Shown here piece after piece: positions 1 to 9,295 of a stretch of 38,782 bases of DNA. Within the stretch, counting starts at the first letter, position 1, and each line of letters begins with the position of its first letter. Origin of the DNA: Candolleomyces eurysporus (taxonomy: Eukaryota > Basidiomycota > Agaricomycetes > Agaricales > Psathyrellaceae); contig JANBPK010000988.1 of assembly GCA_027579435.1 (NCBI GenBank), forward strand, positions 1 through 38,782, read 5' to 3'. The notes beneath the pieces were generated by a model. It worked only from the letters and a program-made list of their open reading frames with translations. It ran no database searches and was not told the DNA's origin. Made by a program: the position numbers and the translations under genes.

Positions 1-3
1 CTG

Positions 4-330
4 CAGGTTTGAGCTTTTTGTAGACGGGCCATCTAGTTGAACGATGTCCAATTAAGATCTCGAGCGCTAATGTGAAGTTCACCGTTGGGGAAGAAGCGGA
101 CCGTCGAGTTTAACGACGACCCGCTCGAGCCTCCCCAGGTTTGAGCTGTTCATAGATGGAGCATCTAGTTTAACGACGTCCCATTGCGATTCCAAGTGCT
201 ATTCTGAAGTTCACCACTAAGGAGGGCGAAGCGGACCATCTAGTTTAACGACGGCCTGCCCGAGCCTCTCCAGGTTTAAAATTTCATAGACAAACCGTTT
301 ATTTTATTGACGCCCATCAGATCCCTCATA
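4..330. repeat. Tandem repeat, about 132-135 bp, 2.4 copies
   Basis: The words CAGGTTTGAGCT / CAGGTTTGAGCT / CAGGTTTAAA recur at 4, 136 and 271, so the period is 132 then 135 bp. Each unit also holds two related half-words of the type CATCTAGTTTAACGACG (at about 30, 102, 162 and 237), so the repeat has an internal half-unit spaced 60-75 bp. The copies are diverged. The left end of the array may lie outside the window. No coding function is suggested. Confidence 0.7.
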
Positions 331-2042
331 GTGTTAGCTTGAGTTTTACCGCGAAAAATGAGAAGGGGACCATCTACCCAACAGGCGCCAAGGTCACCAT
401 CGTGTCAACTGCTCGGTCGTCTTCAGAAGTTAGTGAGAAAGTTAGTGTCGGGTCAAGCAATAGGAACTTATCGAGAGCGTTACTCACTGCCGTCATTCAG
501 GAAATTCCGAATCTAAATTTGATGTTGACTTGTCACTGAACCTGAGGTTGAGGGGCTTCGGTGAGTCAGAGAGAATTGTAGTAGCTTCTTTCGGATTGCT
601 GGGTTCAACTTCCTTCGGGACGAATCATCGTCACTGACCTCTGAGGATTATTCGAGTGGTGCTGGTAACAGGCTGAATTTCAAGCAGGTCTCAAAGGAAA
701 GCACGGATAACTGTCAAAGACTGACGTGATGGTTCCTCCTTGCCAGCTGGCAACCATCATGATTCGCACGCACAGCTCAGTCGGAGCTCAAATCGGAGCC
801 GTTAGCTCACGTGACTCATGGTTGGTGTCCAATAAGGCGAGACAAATCGACCTTCTCACTCCCACCCAGATATCCTGCTATGTTTTAGACGAGCATAGTA
901 AACTTGGGTTTCGGTATCGACGAAACATTACAGCGAGGTCAAGTCTGGCTCCCCGAGTTCGTACTTTTTTCGACACTGACCTATTAGACAGCCCTTCCTT
1001 ACATGCATCCCCACTTCAGAGTATCTGGCCGGAAATCATAGCGAACTCGTGCTCCGAATTCGTGCTCACCAACTTAAGGTCGGATATCATACTTGACACA
1101 TCCAACCTAACGCATTCGGCTCACCCTTCATGCTGGAATTCCGGCGGTAACGCTATAGAAGCGGTTCGCACAACGTGCGAGAAGGCAACAGAGAGTTGAC
1201 TGCTGGTCATGGAATCTCTACGGTGACCTCTGCAATATTTCGGGAAGATCGGTATGGCGTTCGTAGGGTTGGTGAAATTCGGTGAGTCATTCTCTGGATA
1301 TCACCCCAAATTCATTCCTGATGGATGGACTATTGAAAACCTCAGTGCGCCTCGAACGAAGAATCCTTGCCTTCAGTGCGTGAATTTGAAGCTGGGTACT
1401 CTAGCGGCCACCTTCATAAAAGACTGTCCCTTTCAGGAGGCGGGGAGCCAGTTGGTGCAGCATGTGAGTCGGGATCTCTCGGTTTACCAGGGGTAGTGTC
1501 TTCCGCTCATTCTCGTAATAGTTTCATTGGACCTATTCTGACTTTACACCCACAAGGCCGACCCATTTTCGATTGTTCGTCTGTTGGCGTTCGACCTCGG
1601 CATCTGGTGATCGCTCCCCTGTTCACTGCATCGGGCCCCTTTCCCCATTTTCTTTGCTTTCTGCGATTGAACACGCTGCCTTTCACCACCATTGTCCGAA
1701 TCGCTAGTACAGGTCTAAACCTTTCGGTCTGACCGATCAGGTCACTCGGCTGGCTTATTTAGATGAACCCCCACCCCGTAGTACTCCGATTTGGTAACCC
1801 TTCGTATCTGAGCTTCCCTGTATCCCTACCGGTACTATTCGACAACCCTTCTTTACATCAAACATATGCCTTGCAATATGATATCTACACAACGGCGCTG
1901 AACCTCGTACCTGCCATTGCTTGTGTTTTAATGATTAATCAAGAAACCTGAATGTGTCACCGGCCGAGAGTCCCCTTGTTCATCTCATGCACAAGTTTTT
2001 GTGTTCCGGATGCATCGCCGACCTCCAGAGCCTTTTGTTGTC
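331..2042. other. Region with no supportable gene
   Basis: Open frames here are short (the longest is 157 codons, 726-1199 +). They have no recognisable domain and no splice-consistent partners. A plus-strand frame at 1367-1732 and others overlap one another in different frames. I see no RNA gene, LTR or hairpin of note. The region could be decayed retroelement sequence, but nothing in it proves that. Confidence 0.4.
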
Positions 2043-2582
2043 TCATGCACAAGCTTTCATTTTTGAGAGCAACGAACCCGGATATGACACCCAGTATTGA
2101 TTAACGTTAATTGCCAAAGTCTGATCTACCTTTAGAATGATGGTGAGGTCGACAAATTGCGAAATCGACCAAAGGACAAAATTGGCGTAGTTTAATGCTC
2201 GAGCTGGAAATTCAGCAACAGTCCTGAGCGCGAGCCGCCGAAGAAGCGGGCGCCAGCGAGCACAGTGCCACTCAAATGAGGCCGAGGGCCCTCGCCGTGC
2301 ATCAGCATGGGCAAACGTGATTGGTAAGAGAAACTGGAACGTGCCATCGACCTGTCTTTCCTTGGTATTCTTCGTCCAAATCCGCCCATAGTCCAAGGAT
2401 GCGCCTATATTGGTTGGACCTGCAACCAGGAGCCCTGCTCGTGAATATCGAAACGGCAGTCCCTTCCACATGGGCGCCGAGCGGGTAAGGTACACGAAAT
2501 TCGATGTGATGATCATTTGACAATGCAGCCAAACAGAAAGTTCCTGTCCTATACCTGGAATTATCAGAGTTACCAGGTCCAT
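2043..2582 (-). other. Unassigned open frame, 179 codons
   Basis: This is one uninterrupted minus-strand frame of 179 codons with an ATG, running to a stop at 2043. I recognise no domain, signal peptide or membrane segment. A second minus-strand frame overlaps it over most of its length (2302-2628), so the openness may be chance in moderately GC-rich DNA. There is no close neighbour that suggests a role. It is listed only because it is the longest open stretch in the first 3.5 kb. It may be non-coding. Confidence 0.15.
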
Positions 2583-2854
2583 CAGACTGATGGAGGTGGC
2601 ACCCGACAGAAAGAGGAATAAGCTTCACATGACGTACTTACTTCTGGCCGCACAAATCGGGAGATGGCATCTCTGCGGCCATTACTTAGTATATTATTGT
2701 TATTTGGTTTGCGACGCGCGTGGCTGATGCCCGCGAATTTCTCTTGGCCTCCCCATCGTTCCGCCTCGCTTCGTGAGCTCGCTTCTGATGTGGGAGGGAT
2801 AGTTTCTTCTGTACTGCCTCTTTCCCTCTCTCCGCTCTCGGTGGCTATCTTTCC

Positions 2855-3255
2855 ACGGCAAAGCGAGCTTTCAGCCTTGTTGCCTGATGTCCTGCTCACT
2901 GTGGGGTACTTGGATAGTTTCCGTAGGGATGGCAGTAGACACGTGTTTGAGATGCCGTCCTATGCCCGTGTACACCTCTCCTCAATTGGCAAAGCAACTC
3001 TTCAGCCTCGTTCTGTGATGTCCTGCTCACTGTGGGCTTGGTGGTTTCGGTAGGGAAGGCGGTAGTAGACGCATGTTTCGAGATGCCGTTCTCCACCCAT
3101 ACAAATATCACTTGCTACCTCCCTTCAGATGGCGAGCAGCTCTTTAGCCTCGTTCTCTGGCGTCCTGCTCACTGCAGGGTGTTTGGGTGGTTGGTAGGGA
3201 CAGCAGTAGCCGTATGTTTGGGGATGCCGTTCTAATCTCATGTACATACCACTCC
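2855..3255. repeat. Tandem repeat, 131-142 bp, three copies
   Basis: Three diverged copies share the core GTCCTGCTCACTG. The matching positions are about 2886, 3017 and 3159, which gives periods of 131 and 142 bp. Each copy continues with a GGTAGGGA...GCAGTAG...ATGTTT(G/C)GAGATGCCGT pattern. Several short open frames cross the block on both strands because the copies share frame, but none looks like a real protein. Confidence 0.75.
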
Positions 3256-3473
3256 CTTGCAATGTGCCTTCTTGAGCTACTTGTACCCCTTGTAAGGATA
3301 CGTACCGAGCACCTTGGACACGAATTAAAACATGCATTCAGTGTGCACAGGAAACTATTATTGAAAGTAGCGTGTGTTCCCACCAAGCCAAGGGTTTTCT
3401 CCAGGAATGCACAAACCTGTTTCGCACATTAGTCCACAAACAGAATTCCCAGTAATAATGCGATCCCTAACTT

Positions 3474-3497
3474 CCCGCTCATCATATCATGAGCGGG
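3474..3497. other. Perfect 9-bp hairpin upstream of the Cys6 gene
   Basis: CCCGCTCAT and ATGAGCGGG are perfect inverted repeats separated by six bases. The hairpin lies 271 bp upstream of the chosen ATG at 3768, in the 5' flank of the seven-exon gene. It could be an operator-like or RNA-structure element, or a small transposon footprint. Nothing decides between these. Confidence 0.5.
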
Positions 3498-3767
3498 CTT
3501 AGAATGTTTGCCCTCTGGATGATCAGCCAAACCTCGGGGTAATCCGGCTTCATCGTAACTTCGATTGACTTACCGCCATGAAATGGACTCGATACTTTAG
3601 AATATGGGACGCCCGGCACACGGACTCACCAGAGTTGCCACACAACACCCAGGTCTACCTGGGCTTATCAGGCCTTATCTATCATGTTATCAGCCTGTTC
3701 AACGTGATGGCAATGAGAGACTGGCTAAGCCTAGATCAGACTTTATCATTCCTTCATAGAAACCCTG

Positions 3768-5905
3768 ATGAGCCTCGGGGACATTGCCAAGGGTCTCGGG
3801 CCCTACCTGAACCCTTCCCTCGAATTCGACCTAGACCATAGCCTTTTCAACCGGCTGACCTCCCTCATCCTGGATGCTCAGCCCCGTTTGGTGCACGCTT
3901 GTTCTTTTTCTTGGCAGCCGCCTTTGCTAACTTTTCTATACTTCTTCAGCAGGCAGCCCTCCTCCATGTCGATACTTGTCGTAACGAAGACCTGCTGGAC
4001 CTCGCCCTCCACATCTCCTTTCTGTTCTGGAGGCTATGTCCCCATGAGTTTCAACAGTATCACGGCACCGAAGGCTGGTACTGGCTGAAAGATCAAGTGC
4101 CCACCACTCCGTTCGCAGGATTGCAATCCACAGGAGAACCCGTACAGGCGGGCGCTCCCACTTTTCCGGACGTCATCCTCCCCAACGCCTCCGACGATGA
4201 GAGCGAGCCAGCTGGGGAAGAAGAAGCCCGTGCCGAGGGCGAGAACCCTGCCGTCCCAGCTACTGGAGCGGCACCAAAGGTAGATGTGGCCCTAATCGAG
4301 AAGGATGTTGTTGCTCCGGAAGAGACCGTTGCCCCTATGGGAGACGAGGACGTCCCCATGCCAGGTATGTTTCTTTTTCTTTCTTTCCGTATCTTATTTC
4401 TTACCGAGGGTCTCCGGACCCTTCTCCTTTCCTTTGTCAAGCCCCTTCACTAGCCGCCGAACTCTTTCCTCCTGGCGAGGAAAATGAAGGCCCGGAGCCT
4501 GCATCCCCAAAGAGAACCCCTTCCGTCATGCCACATCTTCCACTAGCCGCTACCCCACCTGCTCGACCTACGGCGGCGACAAACCGGCCGACTACCGTCA
4601 TCAGCCTTCCTCATCTTCAACCGCCTCCCAGTAGACGCCCTCGTGTAGCTCCTGAGCGCAAGAAAGCTCAAAAACACGAAGCCTTCCCTCACGTCGAGCC
4701 ACCAGGCGTACTACCCGTCTACGAAATGGGTCCCTTGTTCCTCCAGTCCAGCGCCTTGCGCGAGTTGACGCTGCCACTCAATGCAGGCCCGGTTCCTTCC
4801 TGGGTAAGTACTTTTCTTTTCGATGTCTTTACTTCATCTTATTTTCCTCTCTTCTTTCTTTTCAGGTTCGTCCTCCCTGCGGTCAGTGCGCCTCGCACGG
4901 CCTGATATGCACGGGAGGCAACTTCCTGAATCACATCCGGTGCGATCAGTGCGCCTCTCTCAAACAGACCTGTGGCTTCGACACCCGCATCCCGCGTTTT
5001 GCCTCTTTGCAGCAACTCGCATTCGCAGGTGAAGCCTCCCCTGCCAGTACGTTCTCTTTTCTCTCTTATTTTTACCATGTTAACCTTGCTTTCCTTTTTC
5101 AGATATTTCTCAACTCGTCTCCGACGTCCTGAACCTGCGGGCCATGGCACAAATCGCTGCCTCTCATGCCGAGGACCTGCAGAAAATGACGAAGGCCAAA
5201 CTGGAGACCCTCTCCCTCGTGCTGCAGAGGGTCTACTCTAGTGAGGGTGATGCTGGATTGAGCGGTTATGCCAGGAACGTCGGGGACCTAGAGGAAGTCC
5301 TCAAATTCGCCAAGGACATTCCCCTGGACACCCCCATGTGGTTCCCGGAGCGACTCCACGCCACCATGCAGCAGGCCGGCGAGACGGAGTATAGGTGGCT
5401 CACCAACTATCAACGCTCCATCTACCACAACCCTCCTCGCGTCATGTCCGAGCCGTCCGAAGATCTGGAGAACACCAGTTTTTACGCCGATGAAGACGCG
5501 ATGGAGGTCGAGCCTTCCCAACCAACTCAGCCCGCGCCAGCTCCAACCGCTGGTCCATCGACATTCCCCGGCGCCCTTGAAGTACGTGCTTTCTTTATAA
5601 TTAATTCTTTGCAACTAACATTCCTTACCTGCTATAGACTCAGACCGTGCCAAGTAATCCAGCGGCTTCGTCGACGTCGGCCAGAGGCGACCCAACTGGC
5701 GACACCTCTTCTTCTGCCCCTGCGCCGGCCCAGATCCCTCCAAATATTCAGGTACGTGTCTTCCTTATTCCTCGAAGGTATCCGTATTAACTTTGTTGCC
5801 CTACTCTAGAACCAGGCCGACAGTCTTTACACGCTCCTAGCCCCTCACTTCCATCCGCTGCTCCGTGAGGCCGCTGAGCGTCGTCGTCGTGGTGGAGGGC
5901 CATAG
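3768..5905 (+). CDS. Seven-exon gene, 585-aa protein with an internal Cys6 (Zn2Cys6-spaced) motif
   Basis: Exons by splice signal and frame: 3768-3890, 3950-4364, 4454-4803, 4866-5046, 5103-5581, 5638-5751, 5810-5905. The introns are 56-62 nt except the second (89 nt, or 77 nt if the AAG at 4441 is used instead). Several introns have CTAAC-like branch sites, and all joins keep frame to a TAG at 5903. The N-terminal 100 residues look helical. Residues about 110-260 are acidic, then proline-rich. Residues 301-332 hold C-x2-C-x6-C-x10-C-x2-C-x6-C, which is exactly fungal Zn2Cys6 spacing, but the motif is internal and lacks an obvious basic linker. A helical region follows, then a Pro/Ser-rich tail ending in an Arg run. 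I do not recognise the family; zinc binding is inferred from spacing. The start is the first ATG whose frame joins the intron at 3891. It lies on the same side of the pol gene as the next entry and may belong to the retroelement. Confidence 0.75.
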
Positions 5906-6510
5906 TTGGGCCGGGCGNTTTCCTTCCTTTTGCGGGGTTTAATCCTCTTTTTCTTCATCTTTTCTTGTAGCAGATCATCCAACAGACTTTCTATCTATTG
6001 TCTTTCTTTTCCTATATAACTTACTGGTACCAGTTATATAGTGTAGCAGTGTACCAGCTTCTTCAAAAAATTCATCTTTTTTCTTGACCTTTTATGAGTG
6101 TGAACCTTCAAGAAACCCCTTAAGTCCTTTCTGAACTAACTTGAGAAGTCTTTATTGACTGAAAGATGAACTATCTTAGTCACATTAGAACATAGTCTCG
6201 CGCCGCCCCGTACTTTAGTAAGTATAAGAAAGCTAAAAGCGCGAAAAATTCCTGAAGTCTCAGTTATGACGCAATAAGCGGCGCCATCTCCCCCAAACCA
6301 AAATTTAAGCCGTCCCCGGCTTGAGGCATATAGGAGAAATGAAACAAAATTGCCACAAATGTGCCGTCATGTACTGGAGCGGCCTGAAACCTAGCCTCCT
6401 TCATAAGAGAGGCGTCAAGTCGCAGAAAAACCACGCCGCTCCAGACCCAACACTCGACCTTTATCTTCCGTTATTACCCTACTTTTCAGCACTACCCGCC
6501 TTCGTCTACT
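5906..6510. other. Intergenic region between the two plus-strand genes
   Basis: It holds the 3' flank of the Cys6 gene and the presumed promoter of the next gene. It is pyrimidine-rich at first (5918-6012; an N at 5918). The notable structure is the near-palindrome at 6013-6040. No further gene is seen; the 6321-6647 open frame overlaps the true start at 6511 in another frame. Confidence 0.5.
6013..6040. promoter_or_regulatory. 28-bp near-palindrome with TATATAAC arms
   Basis: The arms TATATAAC and GTTATATA flank a core in which ACTGGTACCAGT is a perfect 12-bp palindrome. It lies about 110 bp after the stop of the upstream gene and about 470 bp before the ATG of the next. It could be a transcription-factor site with TATA-like arms or part of a 3' end signal. 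The call rests on symmetry only. Confidence 0.35.
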
Positions 6511-8046
6511 ATGGCGTCCCAACCCCTTATGAACTCCAGCAACATAGCCGATTTCTGGAAGGAACGCCTCGGCAAGATAATCCCGAAATTCTTTCTTATG
6601 CCATCGGTCCCTGTTCTTCACTCGATAAGCCAGAACTCCGCTCTTAACCAGCCCTTAGTAGAGCAGGCCGTGAGTCATCCTTAGGCCTTTCTCGAGCCGC
6701 TTCACTTTTCTGACCTTTTACCGTCAAACAGGTTCAAATCTTGACCCACAATCCGACCCTACTCAGCAAACCGGAGGTCGTCGGTCAAGCTATCCGCCAG
6801 GACAACCACCTGAACGACATACATTCGGCCGTTTCGATCCACTCGGTCAACAACCCGTTCCCGAAGGAACTCAGGGTCTCCCTCCAGCGTTTAATTCGCG
6901 CCGGGATTAGGGATTGCGGTGACCAGGCTCGTGCCGTACCACTTTTTTGACCGTTATCCTTATCTTACGCTCCTATTCAGCCGCTTCTGATATGGGCTCA
7001 GACCGGCCGAGAGCTCAGAGACCCTTCTCGAAGCGGGGTCCGAGACGCCCCTCGTACTATTCCGACTAAACGAAGCGTGCGTACCCTTCGTGTCCCCCAA
7101 ACCACTGATACTGACTCGCGCCGTACCAGTATTCGACTTTGGGACAGCTTCCGAACACCCCTTTCAGGCTCCCAGCGTCCACTAGTAACCCACCGGAGTT
7201 TCGTCCTTATGGTGCGGCACCATATTCTTTCGTTCTTTCTTTAATCTTAGCGTTATTTTATTACAGGTTCTACCTTTGACACCGGCATCTTTGCTGAGGA
7301 GTACCAGCAGACGTCCGTTGCCATCGAGAGTGCCATAGGAGCGACTCACCCGGCGTTAGACCTTTTCTACCAGATGAACTGCCTCAAATCCAACATAGCC
7401 AGGATTGACGGCAAAATTGAAGCCCTTTCTTTCTTACGCCGCGCGAGTGTCATGCAACTCGCGTCCCTCCGTAACCGATACGAGAGCGACTCGCACCTTC
7501 CCGATCCTCCCGCTTCACTTCCCTCCGTCCCTACTCCGACGCCGTCTCCTACGAAGAAGGTTCCTAAGGAAACTAAGGAGAAGGAGACTAAGGAGACTCC
7601 CAAGGAGCCGNAAAGAGAAGAAGCCGAAGCTCGCAAAAGCTGAAGCCCCTCCGTCCAAGGTTACTGCCGAAGGCTCTTCCAAGGCGAAAGCCAAGGAGGC
7701 GGTTCCGAAGACTAGAGCCAAAGCCGCTTGAGAAGCTTCCGAGACGAAAACCCGAGCCAAGACTCAGGCCGCTCCAGCCACCGAGACGACCAAAGGAAAG
7801 GGGAAGCAACGCGCCACCACCAAACCGAAGGAAGTCGTCGAAAAGAAGGAAATCGTTGAGGAGCCGGTTAAAGAACCGGTGGTAGAGAAGAAGAAGGAGA
7901 CTATTGAGGAGCCGGCTGAGGAAGAGGGTGAGGCTCTCTCCTGGGGCGATGAAGACATCGAGATGGAGGAGACTGGCGCCGCAGGAGAAGAGGAAATTGT
8001 TGAGGAGGAGGCAGAGATGGTCGAAGAGGAAGAGGATTCCGAATAG
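6511..8046 (+). pseudogene. Spliced gene with acidic/basic low-complexity tail, interrupted
   Basis: Exon 1 is 6511-6669 and begins MASQPLMNSSNIADFWKERL. Intron 6670-6731 is followed by an exon from 6732 to about 6918-6935. A middle exon from 6981 cannot be framed with certainty because all three frames are partly open. After an intron ending at 7266, the last exon runs to TAG at 8046. The last exon begins with a short helical segment, then Pro/Ser, then a Lys/Glu/Thr-rich stretch and a strongly acidic end (EEEEDSE). Two faults break it: an N at 7611, where dropping the N restores the frame, and an in-frame TGA at 7729-7731 after which coding character continues for about 105 codons. The family is not recognised. 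The stop lies 4 nt from the converging pol stop at 8051. It may be a live gene with sequencing errors or a decayed one. Confidence 0.55.
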
Positions 8047-8050
8047 GTAT

Positions 8051-9295
8051 TCATTCCTCATCATCGCCACTTTCCGTCTCCCTAATCTTAAGCCGCGGCA
8101 TGGATTCGAAGTTATAGTCAACGAAATCCTTGCTACCATCTTCTGTANCCTTTGCTAGTTCATGTATTGCTTCTTCACTTAAATCAAATCCTGTATGCTT
8201 GCCTTCTCCAACCTTTATTGACTTTCTAGGATAGTAAGGGATAACTCGAAAGGCGCCAACCTTATTCTGATAAACCGAACCGTCAGGCTCAGCTAAGATA
8301 TAGGCGCCGCCTCTATTCCGAGTAACGACCACCATAGGTCCTAAGTAACGCGGCTTCATCTTCTTATTAAGACTGGACTCTACCGCGGTGTTTCTCATAA
8401 GTACAAGGTCACCCCGCTTGAAATCCCAGTCCTTTATCGTTGCCTTATTAGCCTTTGTATATTCTTCAACACATTTTCTCTTTTCTGCGTCAACCCGTTT
8501 CATAGCTTCCGCAACATGAACTTGATGCTTCGCAAGCGCCTTAGCTCGAGCGGCAATCAAGTCTTCTGTTGCCATCAATCCCGTAGGCGGCTCGACCAAC
8601 CAAGTTGCTTCTTGTACGTCGAGCGGCGTGACAGGTTCTGCACCAGTAAGCAGGAAAAATGGGGATCGCCCTAATCTTTTTCGAACCGTAATACGATCCG
8701 CCCACATAACATGGTCGAAAAACCAGAACCATTTACTAGCATCACCGCCGGTCGCCTTATACAGACTTTGTCGTACGTCCCAATGGGGCCGCTCGATTCG
8801 TCCGTTCGCCTTTGAATTGTAGCCTGAAATCGAGATACCTGTAATACCGTATTTCTTCCTTAACCAGTCAACCGCCGCTATGAACGGTCCTCCATTGTCT
8901 GTTACAATTTGCCTGAGGCAGCCCCACCTGCAGATAATATCTGAGAAGAGCCAACCTCCAATGGCCGAGGCATTCTCGCGCCGTAAGGGTCGTCCTTCCA
9001 TCCAGGAGGTTAGCGCGCATCGCCCATGTACGATATAGCCGTGTCCATTACTAGGCGGCGTCATGTGTAGGGTATCGACGTGCACCGTTTGGAAGATAGA
9101 GGGAGTTTCAGTCACCATGGGAGGGATTTTTACCAAGACCTTCTGTCGTTCTTGACAAAGATGACAGGTCTTGACATACATTTCTACATCCCGCTCCAAT
9201 TCCGGCCACCAGAAACGCTTGGATATGAAGGTTCGAGTAGCAAAGTTGCCTCGATGTCCATTTGAATCATGCGCTCCCTTAAGGATCGACATCCG
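8051..9295 (-). pseudogene. Ty3 integrase segment of pol
   Basis: This is an open frame of about 413 codons. It starts with the HHCC zinc module (GAHDSNGHRG, then CHLC 31 residues on), then the DDE core: Asp in HVDTLH, Asp in IVTDNGGPF and Glu in NGRIERPH. A GPY/F-type module follows (KMKPRYLGPMVVV), then a short acidic end. It would insert element cDNA into chromosomal DNA. It is in the same frame as the upstream RNase H segment but cut off from it by a TGA at 9296-9298. The ATG at 9292 is only the first Met after that stop, not a natural start. An N at 8148 lies near the C-terminus without shifting frame. All catalytic residues I can check are present. Confidence 0.85.

Noticed and set aside
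726..1199. 157-codon plus-strand open frame
   Set aside because: It has no domain, no homologous copy in the window, no splice context and ordinary length for chance in this base composition.
7588..8139. Minus-strand 183-codon frame rich in Leu/Phe/Arg
   Set aside because: It is the reverse of the Lys/Glu-rich last exon of the plus-strand gene, crosses an N, and has a composition explained by that exon.
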